DNA from: Owenia fusiformis
Taxonomy: Eukaryota > Annelida > Polychaeta > Sabellida > Oweniidae
NCBI GenBank assembly: GCA_903813345.2
Contig: CAIIXF020000012.1
Location: 23,634,184 to 23,698,183, forward strand
DNA length: 64,000 nt
Direction of reading: 5' to 3'
Positions 60,301 to 64,000 of this stretch are shown here, one piece after another. The stretch's first letter is position 1. The number at the start of each line of letters is the position of its first letter. The notes beneath the pieces are model-generated. The model saw nothing but the letters and a program-made list of their open reading frames with translations. It ran no database searches and was not told where the DNA came from. Both the position numbers and the translations under genes were made by a program.

Positions 60301-63231
60301 TAGGTATAGGAAAATAAAATTGCAATTTGCAACTGGTTCGTAATGCCATTTTGACCAGCAGCTCTCAGATTCGTAGGGCATATACTGACTGTATTGGAGT
60401 TGTGATTTTACCTACAATTATGTAGATTTGCTTAATTCAACATGATGCATTATTTTCAATGCATTGTAATATGGCTGGGATCATTGTATTCAGTGTATGC
60501 CCTTATAAGGTTCGTAAAAAGTACCTTTTATTGGTCTCGTCTTTTTCAATACGGCCACGAGTGCACGTTTCTTTACAAGTTCTACATCTTTCTATACACA
60601 TGACCGAAGTCAAAGAATTGAACTATGCGAGGACTTTAGGCAAATGTGATTTCATGATCATGATGATGCAATTTATTTTTCGACGAACGATAAACTAGCC
60701 TAGGTTTCCCAATACATGATTACGCTGTGTGTAGATCTGATAGTCTTTACCTACCTTGGGTATTTTGCATACGCTCGCACATTTTGACATTTTAAGCCTC
60801 TTGCACTTTGTCTTGCAGGGAGCATACTGGCTTTTCTTCCCACCTACAAACAATGCAATACATCTAAAAATCTATATTTGATTATCCCAGAAAGAGCCCA
60901 GATGAGAGTTATTTATTTTGAGGTCTTTCATTTCAGCTTATAGTTCATCCAATAGGTAGCATAGAACTTTTGAAGATTGTATCCCCTATACCTGTGTTAA
61001 TATCTAACGTCAGTGACAATAGAGGAATATTGGAATGCCCGAAGACCTATTTCGAAATATCCAACAAAATGCTTAGATTGTATATATAGCTTTTGACATT
61101 GTTGCATTCAGTGTTAAAGCAAATAAATAAATATTGAAAATAAAGTAGATGGGAAATACCTGTTTAAGGTGTTCCATTTCTGAAAATTCTTACTAAAATC
61201 ATTCCTTTTTATTTAAATGAAAATTAATTTCGTAGTCTTAGTTTTTTTTTTTAATTCTATATTTACTATGAGCATGGCCTGTTGGACATGTTTACCTTTG
61301 ACCCTTTTGGGCTTTTGGGGCTCTGTGCTAACTTTGGGAATTGAGCACTCAGTTATGCATCCTTTCAATTCAGGCAGCTTATCTGTCGCCGCCATCACCA
61401 ATTTAGCGCATTCCTTCCAACACGTTCCGTTAATTTCCATACCCTAAACAAGTGACATGTGAAAGGTGGCGTTAGTATATAGGAGACATACATGCTTTGA
61501 AGGACGTTAAAAACTGCTGGCCGAATTACTACAAGTAGTATTACTTTGAAGTGTGCAATTTTTGTTTTCAAAGCCACTCATTATTAGAATGATGAACATG
61601 TAGACATCTATTATCATCGTAGCTTAGGAATATAATATTTCTGTTTTTCTATTTTGTTTGAAACATCCCGTTTCTATTTGCTTGGTAAACGGACGGGAAT
61701 TAAAGTTATGAGTTTTTTTTGTTAAAATCGCCTAACATCGCTTGAACATATGTGCTCAGAAGGTATTTGAAGTTGGCCAAACTTCTGGAGAGTGACTTTA
61801 CCTTTTTAACTCCACATGGTGGTCCACAGTTATCTGCTATTTTCAATGACGAACATAACCTTTTACACGGTGCATAGGCACTGAGAGCCGTACCTGAAAT
61901 ATATAAAATAATCAGCTTACATTCTATGTAAAATACAGCTTGCATGTCTGAGGCATCATACTCGTTTACCGATTTGATTTTCAATCACAAGTATGAGAAA
62001 TTGATGAAATATAGAGCTATCGGTTTATTTCTATTTCTTAAAGTGAAATTAATATAAAAGGCATTAATACATGTATGTCATTGTCATTTGAAAACTACGT
62101 GTCTGAGTGAATATGTTTTTTTTATTAAGCCCCCGGTACTTTTAAGATATCAGGAAAAGCTCATTGTCCAAATTATATCAAACATGAATTATGGTTAAAA
62201 TTGATTCTTTATTTATTTTACAGCGAACTTTGGGGTATTTCTTTTATACCACCTTCTATCCATGCAACTATTTGACTTCGGGTGATCAAAACAGCAAGAG
62301 TAATTATAGATAAATTAATATATAAATTAATATATGATATTAATATATTATATCAATATAAATCACATAGACACGTTCTGCCATCTACATAGTATTGATA
62401 GATAGCATTCATGCCATATGGGTAAATTATATTTACAATTTTTTGTATGAGTATTGTTTACAATTTTTGTTTAAACAGTTTTTATGATTTTTGAATAAAC
62501 ATTTTTTATGACTTTTGTATAAACATGTTTTACGATTTTTGTTGTGTGAAAGTGGGGCGAATTGGAAAATTGATTGTTTAAAGTAGCGACAAATTCACGA
62601 TCGATCACCTGATTAAATAAACATGCCGTTAAAATAACCCTGCTATATATTTATGTATATTTGATCCGATCCTTCTGGAGTTCCTTGAATATATCGTAAT
62701 ACATAATTAACTTCATTTTTTCTAAACAAATTTGTTTTATGCATGATATCTGAAAATTTCGCTTGTGTCTGTAATTTCCAATAATCTGTTCTGCGGCCAT
62801 TTTAAATTAAAATATATTTTATTGTCAAGATAACAATTTTCAATTAGGCTATACTATTAATTTTAAGAAACAAAAGATCTGTGAAATGACTGAATGAATT
62901 TTTCAATTAAAATTACACAATGTTAAACAAATTAGCAAGTTCATCAGCGATTTCATAAAGAATCCAAAGTTTTACAGTAACATATATTCGAATGATTAGA
63001 TTTTTTTGTCCAAATCAGGTTTTAATATTTTAACGTTACAAAATAAAATAGCACTAATCGACAAAAGAAATGCACATTTGGGCGATTTCGCCGTGATTGC
63101 ATTTCGTGTTTAAACGAAGTATATCGAAATAGTCATTTTGAACAGTTTGAAACATCTATTGAATTAAACAGCAACTTACCTATGACAAATAAGGCAACTA
63201 AGACCGCAAGTAAGGTGCCTCTGGGACTCAT
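32651..63231 (-). CDS. Giant secreted multi-TSP1 protein, 46 coding exons
   Basis: A single minus-strand gene inferred by joining exons E1-E46. All joins keep frame and every TSP1 exon is symmetric phase 1-1, so modules can be gained or lost without frameshift. The conceptual protein is about 3,071 residues: signal peptide, four CXXXC-pair exons, an unrecognised Cys-rich domain, 32 TSP1 repeats and nine CC-ending variants, then a stop with no membrane segment. TSP1 repeats are recognised by W-x2-W, the CS-x-[TS]-CG-x-G core, the R-x-R layer and the C-N-T-x2-C end. Known TSP1 proteins act in matrix assembly and in protein or glycan binding, so an extracellular structural or adhesive role is an inference. 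The weakest joins are E5-E6 (non-canonical donor) and E6-E7 (weak donor). If E6 is really terminal, there are two genes or two isoforms. No orthologue name can be given. Confidence 0.83.
32944..33062. repeat. 18-base coding minisatellite in E46
   Basis: Six to seven units of a 'gttggaccaggtgtcgtt'-like repeat encode the TTTPGP linker on the minus strand. The units next to the flanking CC module are more diverged (ggaccagtcgtc). Confidence 0.8.
33554..33760 (-). CDS. E45: CC variant module 7
   Basis: TWNQWTAWVC, DCAPMGIGKRDPNC, CVRVRTC, then AAPG where other CC modules have C-x-P-C, DCEGHTIEK, SCC. It lacks the second Cys of C-x-P-C but gains one in the first loop, suggesting rewired disulfides. 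Donor G|GTGAGT. Confidence 0.85.
33966..34220 (-). CDS. E44: CC variant module 6, with dibasic loop
   Basis: CGTWGDWTTWKFGEC, CLQLGNRTC, TRTCLPCPQFGKR, LTKRSP, QCIGAS, LCCS. Same 255-base length as E16 and the same GKR...KR loop, so these two are probably direct relatives despite lying about 20 kb apart. Confidence 0.87.
34262..34345. repeat. 'tagtagtagtttgctata' tandem repeat in intron
   Basis: Three to four ~20-base units in the intron between E43 and E44. Confidence 0.75.
34508..34654. repeat. Foldback in the E43-E44 intron
   Basis: 'atgcctgggtcacat', 'ggccgg' and 'caaaatactcaatcggc' are mirrored on the other side, ending 'tgtgaccaaggcat'. Confidence 0.8.
34745..36548. mobile_element. 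1.8-kb TIR element in the E43-E44 intron
   Basis: GAGGCCTAATTCATGAAAGC at the left and its exact inverse at the right, followed inwards by 'ttgcgg/ccgcaa'-rich subterminal repeats. No transposase and no clear target duplication. Confidence 0.7.
35513..35595. repeat. Dispersed repeat, inverse copy at 44470-44545
   Basis: 'tttgacttcacttcttaaaa' and 'actctgcacgcagggt' recur in reverse orientation in the E31-E32 intron. Confidence 0.75.
36727..38017. mobile_element. 1.3-kb TIR element in the E43-E44 intron
   Basis: GGAGCCCGTTTCTCGAAAA and its inverse at 37999-38017 are the ends; subterminal 'tcgtcaattacgat' motifs are repeated in both orientations. A non-autonomous DNA transposon by structure. 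Confidence 0.75.
38339..38527 (-). CDS. E43: TSP1 repeat 32, last canonical module
   Basis: CKWSEWSTY, CSATCGIG, TRYRTRQFG, TCEGPNVES, CNTQICISQG. It is followed by a 4.1-kb intron filled with transposon remnants before E44. Confidence 0.9.
38852..39124 (-). CDS. E42: CC variant module 5 with natural Gly-Ser linker
   Basis: CNEWQQWTTWQYLEC, CVQQGDQKC, RSCTPCPQFPQC, FGHSYEEK, IKCCPG, then about 27 residues of Gly with a Ser every five or six. It resembles E16 and E44 (QGDQ, TPCP, E-E-K). The donor CTTT|GTAAAT fits phase 1. The linker is encoded by a GCC/GGC-rich repeat at 38857-38933. Confidence 0.85.
39499..39690 (-). CDS. E41: TSP1 repeat 31
   Basis: CRWTQWSSW, CSKTCGSG, YRTRTQLFQT, ACTESPVET, CNTQTCVPQTG. 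Sister of E36. Phase 1-1. Confidence 0.9.
40109..40303 (-). CDS. E40: TSP1 repeat 30
   Basis: CTWTPWNVI, CSVTCGTG, IRQRYYEY, QCIGSSLQS, CNTQSCSGTGG. Sister of E35. Phase 1-1. Confidence 0.9.
40602..40805 (-). CDS. E39: TSP1 repeat 29
   Basis: CKWSDWQTQ, CSKTCGGG, YTRTKISVA, SLTCEGEP, CNTQPCGVL. Sister of E34. Phase 1-1. Confidence 0.9.
41169..41381 (-). CDS. E38: CC variant module 4
   Basis: CQASYGQWTSWAYGQC, VGSIGTTGSC, CTRTRSCPTCPTN, FCFGAS, VSCCGTQQ. Sister of E33. Donor T|GTAAGG. Confidence 0.88.
41703..41891 (-). CDS. E37: TSP1 repeat 28
   Basis: CQWTEWSET, CTKSCGTG, TRQKRY, KCDGPSQNQ, CNTNPCFN. Fourth TSP1 of its block, with no clear counterpart in the next block. Confidence 0.9.
42137..42319 (-). 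CDS. E36: TSP1 repeat 27
   Basis: CQWSQWGQW, CTRSCGSG, TRTRNQLFQT, ACTSSPIES, CNTQQCIPG. It resembles E41 (RTxLFQT, ACTxSPxE). Donor GTTAGA. Confidence 0.9.
42629..42820 (-). CDS. E35: TSP1 repeat 26
   Basis: CQWSQWISS, CSASCGVG, QNRYRTY, QCFGLSTRN, CNTNSCDGGG. It resembles E40 (QCxGxS, TxTG region). Phase 1-1. Confidence 0.9.
43103..43309 (-). CDS. E34: TSP1 repeat 25
   Basis: CKWSDWQVL, CSKTCGSG, YRTKISVG, SLTCVGPA, CNTRPCGGG. It resembles E39 closely (CKWSDW, RTKISV, SLTC), suggesting that blocks E33-E34 and E38-E39 share an origin. Confidence 0.9.
43577..43792 (-). CDS. E33: CC variant module 3
   Basis: CTTVYKEWSEWSYGPC, LGSVGPTGAC, LCKRTRVCPNCPTN, a loop to NCGTE, then VACCGTTMC. It is clearly related to E38 (shared GSxGxTGxC and CCGT). 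Donor T|GTAAGT. Confidence 0.88.
43901..44095 (-). CDS. E32: TSP1 repeat 24
   Basis: CKWSVWGVA, CSATCGTG, VRRTRAH, RCDGSSTSN, then CYIRPC in place of CNTQPC. Phase 1-1; donor T|GTAAGT. Confidence 0.9.
44562..44756 (-). CDS. E31: TSP1 repeat 23
   Basis: CYWTPWTAA, CSKSCGSG, TRTRNK, RCDGLSSES, CSTQQCGIGGG. Phase 1-1; a tandem 20-base repeat abuts its acceptor side. Confidence 0.9.
44757..44935. repeat. 'gtctacaagtgaaatatat' tandem repeat in intron
   Basis: Seven or more ~20-base units lie directly beside the acceptor of E31. Confidence 0.8.
45142..45339 (-). CDS. E30: TSP1 repeat 22
   Basis: CIWSSWSNS, CDKTCGTG, VRSRTY, QCVGDSQK, CNTNPCGN, with a Ser/Gly-rich tail. Phase 1-1. Confidence 0.9.
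45614..45808 (-). CDS. E29: TSP1 repeat 21
   Basis: CQWGPWTTI, CGKSCGSG, TRTRNY, RCDGPDSQ, CNTQACGAGGG. Phase 1-1; acceptor TTGCAG, donor G|GTATTT. Confidence 0.9.
46423..46617 (-). CDS. E28: TSP1 repeat 20
   Basis: CAWSQWAVV, CSKTCGIG, LRQRSK, TCDGVANDN, CNVNPCGGN. Phase 1-1; first of a block of five TSP1 modules (E28-E32). Confidence 0.9.
46718..46948 (-). CDS. E27: CC variant module 2
   Basis: CNVWGEWTQWNYGTC, a Gln-rich loop, CAVYG, CNRTRSCSPCPGQLQC, IGQSIQQKTEQCC. Same C-x-P-C and CC marks as E16, but the loop is short and has no dibasic site. Donor T|GTAAGT. Confidence 0.88.
47181..47366 (-). CDS. E26: TSP1 repeat 19, T subtype (186-base form)
   Basis: CQWGPWSQL, CSVTCGNGYTGY, RTRQKNFAVVSG, CVRSPCQQG. 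It ends the T/Q array on the C-terminal side. Like E10, it has the YTACSV and YTGY readings, so the two ends of the array resemble each other. Confidence 0.9.
47870..48040 (-). CDS. E25: TSP1 repeat 18, Q subtype
   Basis: CQFSQWSAYQSNAQ, CSKSCGVG, ESRSRVV, NCVGATVESK, CNTQACAR. Third Q exon, donor C|GTAAGT. Confidence 0.9.
48221..48409 (-). CDS. E24: TSP1 repeat 17, T subtype (189-base form)
   Basis: Short-ended T module (PPCQQQG), GTTTGT donor, directly before Q exon E25. It completes the T...T-T189-Q cassette. Confidence 0.92.
48548..48742 (-). CDS. E23: TSP1 repeat 16, T subtype
   Basis: CQWGAWSQL, CSVTCGNGYKGF, RTRQKNYAVASG, CQTQTQG. Third unit of the 332-333-base ladder. Phase 1-1. Confidence 0.92.
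48880..49074 (-). CDS. E22: TSP1 repeat 15, T subtype
   Basis: CQWGAWSQL, CSVTCGNGYTGF, CQTQTQG. It differs from its neighbour E23 at only a few positions (for example YTG/YKG and F/Y before AVASG). Confidence 0.92.
49213..49407 (-). CDS. E21: TSP1 repeat 14, T subtype
   Basis: CQWGPWSQL, CSVTCGNGYKGF, RTRQKN. First of three units set 332-333 bases apart (E21-E23). The intron after it matches those of E22 and E23 almost base for base. Confidence 0.92.
49618..50405 (+). mobile_element. 5'-truncated LINE fragment, C-terminal ORF2
   Basis: The plus strand, antisense to the host gene, carries an open frame to 50177. It holds a C-x2-C-x9-H-x4-C motif (CEYC...H...C at about 49887-49942) typical of the C-terminal region of non-LTR retrotransposon ORF2 proteins. 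After the stop, an AT-rich tail with AATAAA (50377) follows. Flanking intron sequence matches the intron near 47600-47660, so the limits are set by where that match breaks. Reverse transcriptase and endonuclease domains are absent. Confidence 0.75.
50633..50803 (-). CDS. E20: TSP1 repeat 13, Q subtype
   Basis: CQFSQWNAYQSSAQ, CSKSCGVG, ETRTRVV, NCVGATVESK, CNTQACAR. Paralogue of E17 and E25 with shared flanking intron sequence. The intron on its 3' side carries a LINE fragment. Confidence 0.9.
50986..51174 (-). CDS. E19: TSP1 repeat 12, T subtype (189-base form)
   Basis: Short-ended T module (PPCQQQG) with a GTTTGT donor, immediately upstream of Q exon E20. It repeats the T189-Q arrangement of E24-E25. 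Confidence 0.9.
51443..51804. mobile_element. Harbinger-type MITE in the E18-E19 intron
   Basis: The ends TAGTCCATTTG and inverse have diverged arms about 100 bases long. The site reads gg-TTA-[element]-TTA-tggg, whereas the paralogous introns at about 54494 and 55175 read ggTTAtggg. So the target duplication is TTA, as for PIF/Harbinger elements. Confidence 0.85.
52020..52214 (-). CDS. E18: TSP1 repeat 11, T subtype
   Basis: CQWGAWSQL, CSVTCGNGYKGF, RTRQKN, SCDGDSVDITQ, with a GTTAGT donor. Y-K-G instead of Y-T-G groups it with E21, E23 and E24. Phase 1-1. Confidence 0.9.
52312..52363 (-). pseudogene. Truncated T-subtype exon fragment
   Basis: After an intact-looking acceptor (TTTAG), the first ~50 bases of a T exon are present (CQWGAWSQLTYTACSV equivalent). 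The sequence then jumps straight into intron sequence shared with other T units, so the cysteine core and donor are missing. Probably left by unequal crossing-over between exon copies. Confidence 0.75.
52839..53009 (-). CDS. E17: TSP1 repeat 10, Q subtype
   Basis: CQFSQWTAYQSNAQ, CSKSCGVG, ESRTRVV, NCVGASIETK, CNTQACGR. At 57 codons this is the shortest TSP1 form in the gene. The first Trp is Phe (CQFSQW), a shared mark of the three Q exons. Confidence 0.9.
53693..53947 (-). CDS. E16: CC variant module 1, with dibasic loop
   Basis: CGQWSAWSEQVGQC, then CLVQGDQ, TRTCTPCPVGKRDLHKR, CVGES and a closing KCC. This is a TSP1-related layout (W-x2-W, R-T-C layer) with a C-x-P-C motif and a terminal CC instead of C-N-T-x2-C. 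The loop between C-x-P-C and the next Cys carries KR twice. A Gly-rich tail (TSGGGGTG) leads to E17. Confidence 0.85.
54036..54224 (-). CDS. E15: TSP1 repeat 9, T subtype (189-base form)
   Basis: T module six bases shorter at its end (PPCQPQG rather than CQTQTQG). This short form is followed by a CC module here, and by a Q-subtype exon at the equivalent place in two other cassettes (E19, E24). Phase 1-1. Confidence 0.9.
54711..54905 (-). CDS. E14: TSP1 repeat 8, T subtype
   Basis: Almost the same as E13 base for base, including its downstream intron. CSVTCGNGYTGF, SCDGDSVDISQ, CQTQTQG. Loss of the Arg in the last loop (DISQ instead of DRTQ) marks the E13/E14 pair as sisters. Confidence 0.92.
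55392..55586 (-). CDS. E13: TSP1 repeat 7, T subtype
   Basis: Same module as E14, including the Q-A-S-I-N linker reading in place of Q-N-R-T, and the same GTTAGT donor. It belongs to a 681-base repeat period shared with E14 and E15, so exon and intron were copied together. Confidence 0.92.
55725..55919 (-). CDS. E12: TSP1 repeat 6, T subtype
   Basis: Near-identical to E13 and E14, starting exactly 333 bases from E13. CQWGAWSQL, CSVTCGNGYTGF, RTRQKNFAVASG, CQTQTQG. The acceptor side flows into a unique intron, marking one edge of the recent tandem block. Confidence 0.92.
56324..56518 (-). CDS. E11: TSP1 repeat 5, T subtype
   Basis: T-subtype module with CSVTCGNGYTGF, RTRQKN and SCDGDSVDRTQ. 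The donor is GTTAGT, unlike the GTTTGT of most T exons. Its second half carries a Ser-Pro-Cys ending like that of E26. Phase 1-1. Confidence 0.9.
56799..56993 (-). CDS. E10: TSP1 repeat 4, T subtype (founder-like)
   Basis: CQWGAWGQL, CSVTCGNGYTGY, RTRQKN, RCDGESVDRTQ, ending ACQTQTQG. It is the most diverged of the 195-base T subtype (ALTQCVRPAC where the others have APTPCVRPPC), so it may be close to the unit from which the later array grew. Confidence 0.9.
57010..57939. mobile_element. Mariner-like element in the E9-E10 intron
   Basis: CAGGGTGGTCCAAAAAGTGAACTG begins after TA (57008-57009); the right end reads CAGTTTTTTGGACCACCATG. About 930 bases with no transposase frame. Confidence 0.72.
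58119..58307 (-). CDS. E9: TSP1 repeat 3
   Basis: CQWGAWTQF, CSKSCGGG, SRTRTK, RCDGDSEEK, CNSNAC. Phase 1-1; donor C|GTATGT. It is separated from E10 by an intron holding a mariner-like insertion. Confidence 0.88.
58643..58831 (-). CDS. E8: TSP1 repeat 2
   Basis: CRWSDWTAW, CSVTCGNG, TRSRTK, CLGA, and a divergent end CYNNPC in place of CNTQPC. Phase 1-1; acceptor TTTTAG, donor A|GTAAGT. Confidence 0.85.
59002..59193 (-). CDS. E7: TSP1 repeat 1
   Basis: CRWGMWSSW, then CSKSCNGG, RKERRR, CLGQ and CNTQPC. The first Gly of the usual CG-x-G core is replaced (CNGG). Phase 1-1; donor G|GTATGG. First module after the N-terminal Cys-rich region. Confidence 0.85.
59488..59760 (-). CDS. E6: unrecognised Cys-rich domain with Pro-Gly tract
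   Basis: Acceptor TTAG at 59761-59762, phase 1. It encodes a roughly 70-residue domain beginning VCPPASDPRYGG, with a CC pair (TSCCVDQ), a lone C (GYTCYH), C (AKKCKRF) and a terminal CGC (NICGCVKK). A five-times repeated Pro-Gly linker and TCGTAANPC follow. The paired CC and closing C-x-C recall cystine-knot-like domains, but I do not recognise the family. The exon is modelled to end at a weak donor T|GTACGA that gives phase 1. Without splicing, the frame continues 17 codons to a TGA at 59435-59437. Confidence 0.6.
59519..59548. repeat. 'cccagg' coding microsatellite in E6
   Basis: Five hexamer units encode the Pro-Gly tract on the minus strand. Confidence 0.9.
59926..60031 (-). CDS. E5: fourth CXXXC-pair exon, long type B
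   Basis: Acceptor TTCCAG, phase 0 in, 1 out, as in E3. It encodes LCWVEC, a 14-residue spacer, then CMTKC, matching CWKEC...CITEC of E3. The exon end that fits the next frame uses a GC donor (AAAAAAG|GCTAGT). The GT alternative AAGT|GTGTAG also keeps frame and shortens the exon by 12 bases. Confidence 0.68.
60755..60843 (-). CDS. E4: third CXXXC-pair exon, short type A
   Basis: Phase 1 in, 0 out, as in E2. It encodes YAPCKTKC...KCASVC, a C-x3-C-x7-C-x3-C pattern preceded by Y-A-P exactly as in E2 (AYAPCKRLC). It is a paralogue of E2. Confidence 0.72.
61296..61443 (-). CDS. E3: second CXXXC-pair exon, long type B
   Basis: Phase 0 in, 1 out (donor AAAG|GTAAAC). The motif is CWKEC, a 16-residue spacer ending LPELKG, then CITEC. 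A Lys/Pro-rich tail (QKPKRVKG) links to the next module. E2 and E3 together form a phase 1-1 cassette that E4 and E5 repeat. Confidence 0.75.
61802..61893 (-). CDS. E2: first CXXXC-pair exon, short type A
   Basis: Acceptor TTTCAG and donor AAG|GTAAAG, phase 1 in and 0 out. It encodes PCKRLC...NCGPPC, a C-x3-C-x8-C-x3-C arrangement. Two CXXXC motifs separated by a short helix-prone stretch are the hallmark of alpha-helical hairpin (hairpinin-like) folds. The fold assignment is inferred. Confidence 0.7.
61897..63173. other. First intron, no feature recognised
   Basis: AT-rich, with short 'atttttatgattttgtataaac' repeats near 62440-62545. Confidence 0.5.
63180..63231 (-). CDS. E1: start codon and signal peptide
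   Basis: The exon encodes MSPRGTLLAVLVALFVIG, with a basic residue followed by a hydrophobic core, as expected of a secretory signal. The donor is G|GTAAGT, leaving phase 1. Cleavage would fall in E2, after the small residues of TALSAYA. The ATG is the only one in frame ahead of the hydrophobic stretch and lies just below the TATA box. Confidence 0.75.
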
Positions 63232-63269
63232 CTTGGCGTAGAAGGTGAGGAGACAAGCAAGGCGTGTAG

Positions 63270-63278
63270 TTTATATAC
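63270..63278 (-). promoter_or_regulatory. TATA box of the TSP1 gene
   Basis: The minus strand reads GTATATAAAC here, about 40 bases upstream of the ATG at 63231. A start site some 25-30 bases downstream would fall near 63245, leaving a very short 5' UTR. Promoter use is inferred from spacing only. Confidence 0.5.
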
Positions 63279-63289
63279 AAACACAACAA

Positions 63290-64000
63290 TGGTACATATC
63301 GAGGGTTAAAACAATAGTGGAATATTATTTATTACATTTGTGATGTCTTTGACATATCAATTGACAGGTCAGTTAAAATATATGAGCTTTCATACGATGC
63401 AAGTCAATCACGAGAATTTTGTTTTTCAGTTGGCGAAAATATGGACAATAAAATAATTGAAGGGTTGATTGATTGCAGGTACAGAGGCTTTTTTGAACGT
63501 CATTGATAACGTGACCATCGGAATTTAAAAGCAAATTTTGATTTATGGAACGTTGGTTGACTTATTGACAACGATTGATGGCAACTAAAAGTTGTTGTTT
63601 TGAAGTCCGATTATTGTCCGTCACACTTCCCCCACTTGTGAAGGTAATTGATTATTTCAAAAGACTGCAGCTGGCTTGAAATCGACATTGTACTGGAAGT
63701 AGCGGGAATGACGTCAATAGAAGTGTGCAGTTATGAAAAGTATGATACTCGGAGGGAGGAAGGGGATTACTATCGTGGGGCACATTGTGATTATGTACAG
63801 CATTACATGATTAGCTATACGAGCCTATAGAACACAAAGCATAAGGTTCACGATCGAGGAAAAAGATAATTTTCAATGCACGATTGTCCAGAGATTGACA
63901 GTGCCTAGCCTGCAAAGGAGGCCATTTATCAATCAATTTCTAGCTGACATGTCAATACACTAGGAGAACAAATACTTGTCATACCAATGGGCAATGGGAG
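63290..64000. other. Upstream of the TSP1 gene
   Basis: No coding region is recognised; the plus-strand frame at 63648 lacks any domain. It may hold regulatory sequence. Confidence 0.4.

Noticed and set aside
60539-60605. Possible extra CXXXC exon between E4 and E5 (CRTC...CKETC)
   Set aside because: Its phases (1 in, 2 out) fit neither E4 nor E5, whereas E4 to E5 joins directly in phase 0, just as E2 to E3 does.

Overview
This is animal nuclear DNA: AT-rich, full of introns and transposon debris, with no prokaryotic-style operons. The long secreted protein built of thrombospondin type-1 (TSP1) repeats, the many Tc1/mariner-, hAT-, Harbinger- and foldback-type elements, and the tRNA-derived repeat suggest a marine invertebrate, either a non-vertebrate deuterostome or a lophotrochozoan. 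I cannot name the species from the sequence.

One gene dominates the window. It lies on the minus strand from about 63245 (TATA box near 63270-63278, ATG at 63231) to a stop at 32651. I traced 46 coding exons by reading frame, splice sites and cysteine pattern. The model gives 9,216 coding bases, or about 3,071 residues. In order it has: a signal peptide (E1); four short exons with paired CXXXC motifs, arranged as a two-exon cassette present twice (E2-E5); an unrecognised cysteine-rich domain with a Pro-Gly tract (E6); 32 canonical TSP1 modules, one per exon and all phase 1-1; and nine copies of a variant module that ends in a CC pair. The CC modules break the TSP1 run into blocks of 9, 10, 5, 4, 3, 1 and 0 repeats towards the C terminus. 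The last exon carries two CC modules joined by a Thr/Pro-rich linker. No transmembrane segment is seen, so the product is probably a large secreted or extracellular-matrix protein.

The middle of the gene (47-56 kb) has grown recently. Near-identical exons sit with near-identical introns at steps of 332-333 and 681 bp. A truncated exon fragment is stranded at 52312-52363. A Harbinger-type insertion can be dated against paralogous empty introns, and a 5'-truncated LINE lies in another intron of the array.

From 1 to about 32 kb I found no convincing protein-coding gene. It is a repeat landscape: a higher-order satellite at the left edge (1-1100), foldback elements, a 91-bp tandem array, a 4.5-kb inverted composite (6048-10586) with a nested Tc1/mariner MITE, four arrays of a 'ccgtaaaaactccc'-like minisatellite, a 95-bp array with alternating unit types, several TIR elements (one with a Transib/RSS-like heptamer and 5-bp target duplication), and a duplicated 1.36-kb block, one copy of which follows a tRNA-like promoter. 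Coordinates of repeats are by-eye estimates; exon borders are read from splice sites and are accurate to the base if the model is right.
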